A stretch of DNA of 64,000 bases from Galbula dea. Taxonomy: Eukaryota; Chordata; Aves; Piciformes; Galbulidae. The notes under the pieces were generated by a model. The model was given only the letters and a program-made list of their open reading frames with translations. It was not told where the DNA came from and searched no databases. Below, in pieces: positions 44,063 through 55,720 of this stretch (position 1 is its first letter; each line of letters begins with the position of its first letter). Where the stretch lies: positions 372,001-436,000 of the forward strand of contig VWZX01002400.1 of assembly GCA_013399015.1 (NCBI GenBank), written 5' to 3'. The translations under genes were made by a program, and so were the position numbers.

Positions 44063-46939
44063 ATTGTGTTAGGGAAATGCCAGTGAGTGTAAGCTGGGGC
44101 TGGGACATTGGAATTGCAGCATCTCTGCCTGTGCAGCACCTGGTACCACAGGGGTCCATACCCCATATGGGGTCTTGGGGTGTGCATCTTGCACATTGCA
44201 ATGTGTGAACCTGCCATGTGCTGGATAGGTCCTAGAAAAGCTTTGTCCCTTCACAAACAGAAAGCTTTGGGCTTTTTTCCCCCTGGAGTTAATGGCAGCA
44301 GAGGACAAAGTGGGCTTTGTGTGCCTGTCCCCACGCTGGGGATGGTTTCTCCTCTCTTCCCCCCTGCCCCAGTGCTGAGAGCAGGACTGGTCTCTGGTCA
44401 TGATGCAGAAGCTGTTTGCAGGCTTAAGGCTTTTGTAGCTCAATTGCAGACTGGTTATTGAAGTGGGTGGTGGCTGAGGGCTGGGAGATGTCACCTGGAG
44501 ACTTACAGCTCTGGTGCAGATACATGTGGGGTGAGACATCCAGACATTCCCTATCCCCTGCAAACTCAGCTGAGGGAAGGAGTCGATATGCTGCAGCGTA
44601 ATTAAACATGTGGCTTTGGAGTTGCAGCCTTCTCCAAGATAATCTGAACCATTTTTGTCTTTGGAGCTGAGCCATGGCATTATTCAAGACCAGATCTCTG
44701 GGAAGAGGCAGTAAACCAAAGGGGGTGGTTTTTTTGTCGCTTGGTCACCCCTACCAAGGAAACCACAGTGCCCTTCAGAGACTTGTTTTGTTGGAGACTG
44801 TTCCAACCCTCCCTGGTTTAGCAGATGGCTCCCAACACAAACAAGCCTCAGGGATGCCTGTCAGCTGCCTGTGACCCCAGGGAAAGTAGAAGCTGCATTG
44901 GAAATGAGCAGGGCTGAGGAGATGCCTAACATTTTTTTTCTTATTTGCTTTTTCTCTTGAGCAAATAAATGTGGGGTAGGAAAAGCCAAAGTAAACTCTC
45001 AGTTTATATCAGTGCCCTGAGTGCTTCTTGGGCAAAGGCCCTCACATCACCCCATGATGCAAAGGGGGTTCCTGGTCCTTGGTGGTTCAGGGGTGCCTGT
45101 GTTAATCGATGGTCTCTGGTGTATCTGCAGGGTTGGTGTGGGGTTTGCATGTGTTTCCAGAGCCCCTCTGCCTGAAGATGGGAGTGGAAGCGATTGGGAT
45201 GCTCTCCCTCGAGTTACTGGGGGGTGAATTTGGCATTCACTGTGTCTTTCACATGGAGATGGGTCCGTGAGTGATGGTAGGATGGTTGTACTGGAGATGT
45301 TTGCAGACTAGTGTAAAAGCAGTGCAAGAAAAGGATTTATCCAAGCAGAAACAGAGGAGTGACACTGAGGGCTTCCATCCTTCCACTAGTTTCCAGTTTG
45401 TTGGGCTGTGGAAACAAAGCAGTGGCTCAGCAACTGGGAATGGGGGAGACTAGAGTCTTCCAGGAGGGCAGAGGTGGAGCAGAGAAGACCAGTGATGTCT
45501 CCATCACCCTGTTGCAATCCTGTAACACAGCCTAGGCTTTCCAGCCCCTCTGTGCTTGGGCTGTGGTGCTGGAGTCGCTGTGTTGTATGGGAAGTGGCTT
45601 GGGTTTCATGCACGGTCTCGATGCTGCTGAAGAGGGAGGGTCTGGGTGTAAGTCAGTTAAGCACCCAGCTTGCCCTGCTGTGTTTGCCATGGGATAATGG
45701 AAAATTCCTGTGAGGAGTCTTGCTTGATCTGGGGCCAGAGGAAACAGGATGAAGTCTATTCCACTGGTGCTAGGATAGAGGAGTACACTGTGCATCTTCC
45801 GGCGCCTGCTGCCAATGTTTTGATAGGCTTGGGATTATATTTGGAGGAAGAAAAGTCACCATGCTCAAGGCCAGCCTGAAGTCATGCCAGGCTTCAGTCC
45901 TTCTCTCCTGTGGGCCATTCCTCTGTATAATTTTGGAAGGCTGCATGCACACAGCCCATGCTAGGTTTATTTTGTGCTTCCCAAGAGGATGGGAGGAATT
46001 TGGGACCGTGTGGCTCCCGTGTGGTCAGTGTCCTGACACGGCATACCAAGCATGCCAAGCCTGCTGCATGGAGATTTACACATTACCAGCAGGAGTTGTG
46101 CAGTTACAGAGAATCTTAGGAAGTTGGTGTCTTGCAGAAGTCTTTGAAAGGAAGTTTTAATATCTCTTAGGACTTTGTGGTGTCTTCATGTTCCAAACCC
46201 ATTTGTGCCGTAAGGCTTTCGACTGTGGCATTGTAGATCTTTGACTGTTGTCAGGAAAATGAATTTGCACTTTGATAGCCCCTTTCATTCAGGGATCTAA
46301 AACTACTTAAAAAATGCTAATGAATCAAGCTCCTTGATAGCTCTTGAGTGCAGCTCTTTGTACAGGAATTTGGTTTAAAGCCTAGTGAAGCCAGTGGAAA
46401 GATGTCCAGGTCATTAGCTCAGGCAAATCCCTTAATCTATCCTTCCTTGGCCCATCTGCAACCAGAGCTAACGGCATGGACATCTTCCTGTGCCAGGAGT
46501 CTTCATCCCTTCCCTGTTGGGATTTTGCCCTTGATTTTCTGCCTTTTCACTGCTGAGGGTCATGTGGGGGTACATGCAAGGCAAGGAGGTTGCCAATCTT
46601 GTCTGCTGTTGAGCTCTGACTCAAGATCAGAGATGTAAGTGGAGCTTGAGTTGGAAATGACATAGGGCTGTCCTGTAAGAGAAAGCCCTGTTAGCCCAGC
46701 AACGGTGCAAAGAGGAGAGCGAGCTCCATCCTCTTTGCTGCCACCATGGTCCTCAAGCTCAAGGAGCTCAAGGAGTGGTGTTTTCCTCCAGGAAATCTGC
46801 AGCAGTGGGAAGAGTTTAACCATCTCATGTTGTTTCCAGTCCAAGAGCATCCATGAGCTTTATTCCTTCACCAGTTTTTCGTTTGTTGGAGGTTTGCCAT
46901 CAGTTTAAAAGTTTGTGATCGTGCTTTGGAGAAGACAGC
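44063..46939. other. Unique DNA, no gene seen
   Basis: About 2.9 kb with a MIR-like relic at 46263-46340 and a 14-bp palindrome at 44160-44173. Open frames include a 203-codon minus-strand frame (44069-44680), which shows no domain and lies within G+T-rich + strand sequence. Confidence 0.45.
46263..46340 (-). mobile_element. Amniote MIR-like SINE relic
   Basis: ATTTGCACTTTGATAGCCCC, TTTCATTCAGGGATCTAAAA and AATGCTAATGAATCAAGC follow the reverse complement of the conserved amniote MIR tail (TTTGCACTTCTATAGCGCC...GGATCTCAAAGC...TTAATGAATTAAGC). Orientation is minus. Confidence 0.68.
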
Positions 46940-47497
46940 TCCTTCTTCAGAGGGAGATGATTCTGCCCCTCTACTCCACTCTGTTGACACCTCACCTGCA
47001 ATGCTGGGTCCAGCTCTAGAGCCCTCAGCACAGGAGAGACTTCTTGGAGCAGGTCCAGAGGAGGCCATGGAAATATCTGAGGACTGGAACCCCTCTGCTG
47101 TGAGGCCAGGCTGAGAGGCTTGGGGTTTTTCAGCTTGAAGAAGAGAAGGCTCCAGAGAGAGCTTACTGCAGCCTTGCAGTACTTAAAGGGAGCCTATAGG
47201 AAAGATGGGGACAGGATTTTAGCAGGAGCTGTTGGGACAGCAGAAGGGCTGATGGTTTGAAACTAAAAGAGGAGATTGAGACTAGATCTAAGGAAGAAAT
47301 GTTTTGCACTGAGAGTGGTGAGAGCCTGTCCCAGGTTGCTCCGAGAGGTGGGAGATGTCCCATCCCTGGAACCATTCCAGGTCAGGTTGTTTGGGGCTGT
47401 GAGCAACCTGCTCTAGTTGCAGATGTCCCTGCTGACTGCAGAGGGGTCGGAGTAGGTGACCTTGAAAGCTCCTTTCCAACCCAAACCGTTCTATGAC
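46940..47497 (+). mobile_element. CR1 LINE, subfamily D
   Basis: Sense copy. CTCCTTCTTCAGAGGGAG and CCCCTCTACTCCACTC lie at the 5' side, AGCTTGAAGAAGAGAAGGCT in the middle, then GGGAGATGTCCCATCCCTGG, GTCAGGTTGTTTGGGGCTGT and the tail CCAAACCGTTCTATGACT. More diverged than subfamily B. Confidence 0.9.
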
Positions 47498-48134
47498 TGC
47501 TGCGGGATGGAGCTATGTCCGTAAGCAGCAAGGGCTGGGCTGTGTGGAAGAGTGCATTGCTGCTGATGGAAGCTCTCTTTTGTTCCATTTCATGGCTGTC
47601 AACTGAGCTAACAGGGGAATTCTTCTTCTTGCTGTATTAAAAAGGATAAAAGCAGTTATGCCCCTGGCAAAGCTGTAGACACCAGGCCCTGTGAACATCT
47701 TGATGCCCCTCCCTGTTCCTCTTGCAGGCAGCCGATGGTTCGGGTAATGTCCTTATGTCTGATCAGCCATGACAATCTGTATTATATGGATTCTTGCTCT
47801 TTCTCACCCTGTTACAGTCTCCCCTCTCACTTACCTTTCATTAATTGTCTCTCAAAACATCTCATTGCTGCTCTGATGATTTTTTTCCAGTGGCTAAGCC
47901 TTTTAGAGATAATCTGGTTTGCTGAATTTCCTTTCCGCTGGGCAATCTCCTTAATAGCCACCTCAGAGGATTTCCTTGTGTTTGGTATCAGGATGTGGCT
48001 TTGTGTAAATATTTGGTTTCTCCATGGTTGTTCTGCTGATTAAGGTCTGTTCTTTCTCCTAAATTGTCTTATAAAATACTTCTCAGAGGGGAGAGTTTTA
48101 TGGAGACTTACTGTATTGGTTGGTACTTCTGAGG
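47498..48134. other. Unique DNA, possible conserved element
   Basis: 47730-48020 holds retained-looking words (CCGATGGTTCGGGTAATGTC, TTTCATTAATTGTCTC, CTTTCCGCTGGGC). The 102-codon + strand frame there is strongly hydrophobic because the strand is T-rich, not because it matches a known membrane protein. Confidence 0.3.
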
Positions 48135-48832
48135 GTACATCTACACTTGGGTCACAACAAACCCATCAGCACTCCATGCTTGGGGCAGAGTGGCTGGAAA
48201 CTGCCAGAGGAAAAGGACCTGGGGGGGTTGGTTGAAGATGAGGCAGCAGAGTGCCCAGGTGGGCAAGAAGATCCTGGCTTGGATCAGCACTAGTGTGGCA
48301 GCAGGACTAGGGCAGGGATTGTCCTCCTGGACTGGGCACTGGGGAGGCCACAGCTCCATCCTGGGGTCAGTTTTGGACTCCTCACTCCAAGAAGGACATG
48401 GAGGTGCTGGAGTGTGTCCAGAGAAGGGCAAGGAAGGTGGGGAAGGGTCCAGAGCACAAGTGTTGTGAGGAGCAGCTGAGGGAGATGGGGCTGGTTAGCC
48501 TGGAGAAAAGGAGGCTCAGGGGAGACCTTCTCACTGAGGTGGGGAGTGGTCTCTTCTCTCAAGGACCAAGAGATAGGGCAAGAGAAAACAGCTTCAAGTT
48601 GTGCCAGGGGAGGTTTAGGTTGGGCATGAGGAACAATTTCTTCCCCACAAGGGTTGTCAAGGCCTGACCCAGGCTGCCCAGGGCAGTGGTGGAGTCACCA
48701 TCCCTGGAGGGGTTTCAAAGCCCTGGAGTTGTGGTGCTGAGGGACATGGTTCAGTGGTGACCTGGCAGTGATAGGTTAATGGTTGGACTCTATAACCTTA
48801 AAGGTCTTTTCCAGCCTAAATGATTCTATAAT
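48135..48832 (+). mobile_element. CR1 LINE fragment, long
   Basis: Sense copy of about 0.7 kb. It begins in ORF2 at ACATCTACACTTGGGTCACA (LHLG region), then CAGAGGAAAAGGACCTGGGG, GAGGTGCTGGAGTGTGTCC, GTTGTCAAGGCCTGACCCAG, and ends AATGATTCTATAATTT. About 30 bases encoding part of the usual LCSSLRGG segment are missing near 48536. Confidence 0.95.
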
Positions 48833-49269
48833 TTGGAACAACTTGCATGGGCCAAGATGGTTGAAATTCAGTGTTCATTTTGGGTACATCAGCTCTGATA
48901 GTTCAGGGCCCAAAACAAAGGCAAGAAGAAAGATGAAGGAAAGAGTTATAAACCTTAAATGTTTGTGACATCACTTGTGCTACAGGGTAGAGCCCTGTGA
49001 TTGTGGAGGTATCCCTTTGGGGTGCTCCATGGAGAAAAGGCAATAGCCAAAAGACACAGCCCTTCTCCTTGTATCCATGTCCCTGCTACACAGCAATCCA
49101 TGGCATCATTTCATCTCCACTTCACCTAACCTCATAAGGACATTTGCCACTGCTGCTCCTTTGGAAAGAAAAGCTCCTTTTTCAGCACTTCTAAACCCAA
49201 ACCTCTCCCTTTTTCTGTGTGCTTCAAGGATGCTATTTCTTCTCCTTGCCCAAATCAGGGCTGGATGGA

Positions 49270-49475
49270 GGGTCAGGAGATTACAGTTCTGTTCCTGGTG
49301 TTGCCAGCAAGTTGCTGACTGATCTCCAGCAATTCATTTGATCTCTCTGTGCCTCATTCTCACAAATAAGGATGCTGGTAATAACTTTCCATTGTTAAAG
49401 CTGTGGTAATAACTTTCCATTGTTAGAGCTCTTGTATAGAAAGTGCTATATGGGTGTTGGAATAATTACTGTAAT
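49270..49475 (+). mobile_element. Amniote MIR-like SINE with internal duplication
   Basis: In order: GTTGCCAGCAAGTTGCTGAC, GATCTCTCTGTGCCTCATTC, ACAAATAAGGATGCTGGTAA and TATAGAAAGTGCTATATGGG. This is the arrangement of MIR (CTCTCTGTGCCTCAGTTTCC...AATGGGGATAATAA...GGCGCTATATAAATG). A 28-base direct duplication (49376-49403 and 49404-49430) lies inside. Confidence 0.65.
49376..49430 (+). repeat. 28-bp tandem duplication
   Basis: TGGTAATAACTTTCCATTGT occurs at 49376 and again at 49404. The two 27-28 base copies differ at one position (TTAAAGCT versus TTAGAGCT). The near identity contrasts with the age of the host SINE, so the duplication is much younger. Confidence 0.95.
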
Positions 49476-49996
49476 CATTTGTGAGCAAAGGCACCAGGAA
49501 GAAATGTTTCAGCATTGGTTCTTTGTTGCACCTTGGTTCTTGCTGAAGGGAATTGGCAGAATCATTTTGGCTGGAATGGCCAATAAAATGTGAATAAGGT
49601 GGCTGCTTCTATTGAATTTATATAGTCCATGGAGAGCTAGGTGGTTGAAAGAGAGGAGAAATGGGTGGAAGGTCTAGGTTTCCATTTGAGCCATCCTGGG
49701 GGAAAAAGAAAGCCTCTGCTTACTCCAGCTGATGTTGGTCTTGTCTAGCATCCAAACCCCAAACCAGTGGCATTTCTCCCACCACTAATCCTTCTTGGAC
49801 TGTGGCTGCACAGGCTGATCTCCTCCAAGAAGGCAACTTTAAGCAGTAAAGGCAAAGTAATGCTGACCAGGACTGTCCATGCAGTACTGAGATATGGCAG
49901 TTATAGGTGCATTAGGGTAATGGAGAAGTAGATATGTTTGCTCTATACATTTCTCCCCTCCTGGCTCCCACCTTGTCTCTTACTGTCTCTAATTCC

Positions 49997-50013
49997 CAGC
50001 TGGCTAAAAATAG
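49997..50013 (+). promoter_or_regulatory. Adjacent E-box and MEF2 site
   Basis: CAGCTG (49997-50002) is followed after one base by CTAAAAATAG (50004-50013), an exact match to the MEF2 consensus. About 60 bases on come AAATCACTTGACAGCTCATT (a TGACAG MEIS/TGIF-type word) and TTATAGCAAATAAC. Adjacent bHLH and MEF2 sites are typical of muscle and neuronal enhancers. Function is inferred. Confidence 0.3.
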
Positions 50014-53000
50014 GTCTTGGAGAAGACTTGGAGCTGTTGAGACAGTGACAGAGCAAGACTGTAAATCACTTGACAGCTCATTTCCTTATAGCAAATAACC
50101 TTACTTTTATGACTATGTGTTTCGATTAAGGAAGGAGTAAAATGCAGCAAGAACTCAGTTCAGTTACTGTGTGTTTCAGTTGTCTTTCTTTTTCCTTTAA
50201 TAAATGACAGCATATCAGAATGGGTCAAATCCTGTAGGAAAGACCCCAACTGGATATCCATTTCTATCCTTTAAACATCTCAGATTTGGGGGTTTGGGAG
50301 GGCTGGTGTGCTGCAGGAGCAGGGATGTGAGCTGCAGTGTTGTGCAGGGCTCTGCAGGAGGAGCAGCAGTGCCCACAGAGGTGCCCATGCCAAGTGCCCT
50401 GGCACTGCCACCTCTGGCTGGGTTATTTCACCTGACTCAATGTGAGGGGATGGAGAATACATCTTATTTCCTTGTCTGCTAAGGCCTTTTAGCCTCTGTT
50501 TTCACTGACTCTGATCTGCAGCCCTTGAAGCCCCATTCCTGCAACCAGTGGGAACTTTGCTGCTAGTAATTCCAGGGTTCAAGACCTTGATGACCATTTC
50601 CTTTCCTTAGGCAGAGCTCTTTGCAAACACCACATAATCTAAGGCACTGTCATTAGACAGGTCAGAGGCACTATTCCATCACTGGCTTAGTTTTATTCCC
50701 TTGGGATATTTGCTTTATACTCTGGCTGGGGATAAGGAGCCAGCAGCCATAGCCTGGGGTGGGGGTTTTTTTGGAAAGACTTGGGCAGCTCCTTTGGAAG
50801 CCCTCCATGTCCACTTCTTTCCTCTGCAAAAGCCACATTTCAGAGGCTTCTGGTGGAGGCTACCTCGATTTTGATGCATGTTTAATTTCCTCTAACACTA
50901 CACCCCATGTAGCCTGAGCTGCTGTTTCCATTCTTCATCACTGCCATGAAGGGACCAGCCAGAGCAAAGCAGCTCCACTGGGCAAATAGGAGTCACAGAT
51001 CCAAACCTCTAACAACAGGCTTCATCTGGTGTGGCAATGTGTGTTTTAGATGAGTGAAACTAGAGCCTTCTCTTGCTAGAAGCTGCTTCTGATAATCAGG
51101 TCCATTATCTGGACATCAGTGTTCTTTCACAGGAGGTGTTTTGGTGGTACCCAGCACAGCTAGGTGTTAGCATCATTTAATGGCAGCTCAGAAGAGCTGA
51201 GTCCTGCCTCCAGATATGGCAATAACTCCTGATAAGATTGTGGTCAAGGCTCTTCTTTCACCTGAGCTGCTGTTTTCTGCCCTTACCATCTTTGCAAGGG
51301 AAATGCTATATGACTGCCAGAACTTGGAGCATTGCCTTAGCCTTTTGCTCTCTATCTATATTGAACAACAACAAGAAAACAGAGTTCTCAGTGTCCCAGG
51401 AGGCAGAGAACAAATTTAGGTCCCAATCTTACATGTGCTTCTCCAGCTAATTAGCTGTACTCAATGGAGCCCATTCAGCCCATAGCACTTGTCCTTCATC
51501 TCTTCAGGACCATGCATGTGAACACTTATGGAAACAGCAAGTCAGCTGGGGTATTGTTGCACACCCATTACTTCTCATGCTCTTGTCTGAAGTGAGGAGC
51601 AGTCTCCCCATTAGAGAAACCTTTTATTTGTATTATTTTTTTTATGTACTCCAGCTATTGCTGTGAAATTACAGGGCCAGGTAAATTTATGCTTTTCAGT
51701 TCCCAAGTCTGAAGCTGCTGAGCTCAGCTCTTTGAAGGCAGGAAGCATTTAGTGATAGTGATACTTGTCATCAGATGAGTGGATATGGCTCCAGACATGG
51801 GTGTCCTGCCAGCTCCAGGGCTTGGACTAATAGACACAGAATGAGTGATGACCTGATTGTTGTCAGGTGGTTGTGTATCAGGACCTTTCTGTCTTAGCAA
51901 TTAATCTCTTTCTTGATGAACACTCAACCAGATCCTACCAGGATCTTGCTTGTCACTTGGGGTGTTCAGCAGCAAGTAGTGTAACAAGGCTTTCAGTGTG
52001 GTCTGAACTAGAGCTCTACTGGTGTTGTTCAAGGATATAGGAGTGTGTAAAAATGAGCAGCTCCTGTATGCAGTGAGAGAACAAGAATGCAAACTCAAGA
52101 TGATCTCTGTGCCCTGAGCCAGCCAGGGACCTTCCAGCATCACCAGGTCCTCCTGTCCACTCACTCCAGGTCAGAGCAAAGTCTACTTTTACTGTGCTTC
52201 TACCTTAGAACTACACTGTGATAGCTACTGAGCTCAAACCCCAGAACTGACATGATGATTCTGTGTCAGTGACATGAACATAGCAGAGCTAACAACAGCT
52301 CATTCGAGGCAAATCTGCAGAGATTTCTTTTTCCACCTAACCTTGAGTGCTGACATGGGACTGGCTCAGTATCCCAGTTTTTTTCCCCTGTGGTTGAACT
52401 CCAAAGGTTCTTTAATACCCAGCTCAATGGTTCTGTTTTGCTTTTCCAATTCCTTATTATTTCCTGTGGCTGTAATGCAGAGTGATAACCCTGTGCCAGG
52501 TCGTTTCCAGGACTTGGACCCAAATTAGATTCAGTAGCTGGAAGGTGAAAAGCCTCAGAAATGTTTGTACATGATTCAGTTCCTGGAGGACAAAAGCTCA
52601 TCCTTGGCCATGAGGTGTTGTACACACAACTCTCCTTGTGCTTCCAGGTACTTTGAAGCAGAGAAATGTGGAGGCAGGCTGTTCCCAGGACAGTCCTGCC
52701 TAAAATTTCCCACCTGCATGGCTAATTTTGACTTTTGTCTCCTTTCCCACCAGCTTCTCTCTCTGAATCTTTTATCAGATGCTCATTAGCATTGGTTCCC
52801 ACCCAGCACTGGGGTGGTTATTAAGGTTTTTGAGAAAGCTTTAGATTTCTGGCACTGGTGAAACCCTGCTGATGGAATCTCCTGTAAGCCCTTCCCTCCT
52901 TGGCTCTCCTCTCTCTGTTGCTCTGGAAGTGCCTGGTCAGCCTCAGTTGTTGAACTTCAGCTGTGCTCAGCTCAAGCATCTTGTAATGAGGAAGGGTTGG

Positions 53001-53078
53001 GGATAAACAGGGTCAGGAAAGAGGATGGTCTGCACAGGTGTGGCTTCCAGCTGGCTGCATGGTTGGTTGGACACCAGT

Positions 53079-53440
53079 ATAGAATTGTGTTGGTTGGAAG
53101 AGACCTTTCTGATCATAAAGTCCAACTGTTAACCTGACACTGCCAGGTCACCACTAAACCATGGCCCTCAGCACCACATCTCCATGGCTTTTAAACCCCT
53201 CCAGGGATGGTGACTCCATCAATCCTGGGGAAGAAGTTTGTCTTAATGTCCAAATTAAACCTCTCCTGGCACAACTTGAAGCAATTTTCTCTTGTCCTCT
53301 TACTTCTTCCTTGGGAGAAGAGACCTAACCCCACCTGGCTCCAGCCTCCTTTCAAGGGGTTGGAGAGAGCCAGAAGGTCTCCCCTGAGCCTCATTTTCTC
53401 CAGATTAAACAACCCCAGTTCCCTCAGCTGCTTCTTCTTT
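53079..53440 (-). mobile_element. CR1 LINE fragment
   Basis: Antisense: TATAGAATTGTGTTGGTTGG at the 3' end, CACCACATCTCCATGGCTTT and CTCTCCTGGCACAACTTGAA, through to CCCCAGTTCCCTCAGCTGCT. The usual CTGCCCTGGGCAGCCTGGGC block has been deleted near 53218. Confidence 0.93.
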
Positions 53441-53729
53441 CAACCTATGCTTTGAAACTCCAGTAGAAGCTGCTGCTTGCCAGGTCTGAGCTGTGTATTG
53501 CCCCAGTCAGCAGATGCCATCACACACTTGCTTGCTGTTGTTCTCTGCTTATTTTTATTTGCATGCCTGGGATTCTTGCTTTCAGCTCAGCAGCAATAAA
53601 GGAGTCATTTGCATAATGAATGGTTTAAAAAACTGCAACCCTGCAGTGTCTTGAGCCTTGCCCTTCAGAAGGGTCTGTGTGCTGGGAGAAGGTAGCATAA
53701 TTCAGAGAGCTGAAATTCTCCTGCAAAAT
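53441..53729. other. Short unique spacer
   Basis: Non-repetitive DNA between two antisense CR1 copies. Nothing recognised. Confidence 0.5.
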
Positions 53730-54120
53730 GGAACCCCAGCCTGGTGGGGGTTGGAAGGGACCTCTGGGGATCAGCCAGCCCAACCCCCCTGCTCCAGCAG
53801 GCTCACCCACAGCAGCTTGCCCAGCATCACCTCCAGCTGCCTTGGCAATCTCTCCACACAAGGAGACTCCACAACCTCTCTGGGCAGCCTGGGCCAGGGC
53901 TCCAACACCCTCACACCAAACAAGCTTCTCCTCCTCCTCAGATGGAACCTCCAAGGTTCCAGTTGGTGCCCAGTGCCCCTTGGGCTGTCCCTGGCCACCA
54001 CTGAGCAGAGTCTGGCCCCAGCCTCTTGTCCCCAGCCTTGAGCTCTTGCTGAGCATTGAGCAGCTGCCCTCTGGGGCTGCTCTTCTCCAGGCTAAGCAGC
54101 CCCAGGGCTCTCAGCCTCCC
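53730..54120 (-). mobile_element. CR1 LINE subfamily B
   Basis: Antisense: GGAACCCCAGCCTGGTGGGG, GGAAGGGACCTCTGGGGATC, CACACAAGGAGACTCCACAA and GCTGAGCATTGAGCAGCTGC, ending GGCTCTCAGCC at the 5' break. Confidence 0.95.
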
Positions 54121-55103
54121 CTCATATTCAGTGCTTGGGAGGTGTCAGTCCCCTCTGATCTGAAAAGAATGAGCATGACTTGCCCTAATAATCCAGGCAA
54201 GGTTTGAGCTCTTTCCCCATGGATCCTTTGGAAGGTGACCCATCTGTGGCCACAGAGCCACCAACTGCCCAAGACCCACAGCTTCTCCACCTGAAACTGG
54301 AGCATCCTCCAAACACAGTGAGCTACTTCCCCCCCTGCATTGGGGTTATGAAGCAGAAAATGGGGTACAGGGCCCCCAAACCAAGCCCTCAAAGGGGCAG
54401 GAGCCCTTGGTGCTGTTGTGTGTGGAGTCTTCTGCTGGCAGAAGCTGGGCAGCTCAGCAGGTGATGGGTTTCCTAATGGTTCCTAGTCCAAAAAAGGAGG
54501 ATGACTAATGAGCAGTGATAACTCTCCTGCAAACATTAGCATCCCACTCGCTCTGATAAGACATTGCTCTTTTTCAAGTCCCTTTAAATGCTGTCTGTGT
54601 TTCCAGGACTCTTCCTGCAAACATTCTGCCAGGCTCCAGCTTCTGTTTGTTTTCTTTTAAAGTACTTTCAGATCTCCCTTCACTGAGTTGGAACAGGTAA
54701 CAAGCTTGGTGTGAGGCAGAGATGAGCATAGTCGAGTCCTTAATGGGATATGAATCTGCACCAAACCCAGTCCAAACCCTGGAATCTCTGTCCCATACAA
54801 GGAAGCTCTGCTTCAAGGAAGAAAAGTAGGGTAAAATAGGTTGGATTTAATTGTTTTGGATGCCCTATTACAGCAGAAGTGTGGAAAGATGATGAAAGAT
54901 GGAATTTAGGGCTCAGCAGCAGAAGGTTGGAAATGCTGGTGCTGGTGTGCTGGGAGATGGATCCTTTATCCCCAGCACATCTCTGCTGAGGTAAATGTTA
55001 TCAAGTTCCTGACAGCAGTAAGAAGCTGGGAGAAGGTCACTTACTGCCTCCCCTATTTTGGGTTTGCTGCATTTGGATTTGAAGCTGCATTATTTGCTCC
55101 TCT
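54121..55103. other. Unique non-coding DNA
   Basis: About 1 kb with no repeat family, RNA or credible exon recognised. Confidence 0.5.
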
Positions 55104-55720
55104 GTAAGACTTTTAAGATCATCAAGTCCAACTGTTAAGCAGCACTGCCAAGTCACCACTAAACCATGGCCCTCAGCACCACATCTCCAGGGCTTTGAAA
55201 CCCCTCCAGGGATGGGGACTCCACCACTGCCCTGAGCAGCCTGGGCCAGGGCTTGACAACCCTTTTGGGGGGAAGAAGCTTGTCCTACTGTCCAAATGAC
55301 CACCCACCCCCCCAACAACACAACTTGAGGCTGTTTCCTCTTGTCCTGTCACTTCTTCCTTGGGAGAAGAGCCCAACCTCCACCTGGCTCCAACCTTCCT
55401 CCAACTTCAAGCAGTTGGAGAGAGCCAAAAGGTCTCCCCTGAGCCTCCTCTTCTCCAGGTTAAGCAACCCCAGTTCCCTCTGCTTCTCCTCACAACACTT
55501 GTGCTCTGGACCCTTCCCCAGCTTCCTTGCCCTTCTCTGGCCACATTCCAGCACCTCAATGTCCTTCTTGGAGTGAGGAGCCCAAAACTGACCCCAGGAC
55601 TGGAGGTGCAACCTCCCCAGTGCCCAGCCCAGGAGGACAATCCCTGCCCTAGTCCTGCTGCCACCCTAGTGCTGATCCAAGCCAGAATGCTGTTGGCCTT
55701 CTTGGCCACCTGCCCTCTGA
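55104..55720 (-). mobile_element. CR1 LINE fragment, long
   Basis: Antisense copy lacking the last bases of the 3' end. TTTTAAGATCATCAAGTCCA, CACCACATCTCCAGGGCTTT, a C-rich interruption at 55300-55320, GAGCCTCCTCTTCTCCAGGT, TCCAGCACCTCAATGTCCTT, CAAGCCAGAATGCTGTTGGC. The right end matches the sense start of the 48.1 kb copy (AAGAAGATCCTGGCTTGGAT region). Confidence 0.94.

Larger units (their letters stand above)
48833..53078. other. CR1-free unique DNA
   Basis: About 4.2 kb without CR1, containing the MIR relic (49270-49475) and the E-box/MEF2 pair (49997-50013). C rises relative to G here, in contrast to 27-48 kb. No exon with supporting splice sites was found. Confidence 0.5.

Noticed and set aside
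44069..44680. 203-codon minus-strand frame
   Set aside because: It overlaps a + strand frame of 117 codons and has low-complexity, domain-free composition. The same composition bias as at 32.4-33.1 kb explains it.
47735..48043. 102-codon hydrophobic + strand frame, possible membrane protein
   Set aside because: Hydrophobicity follows from the T-rich strand. There is no recognisable family, and the segment looks more like a non-coding element.
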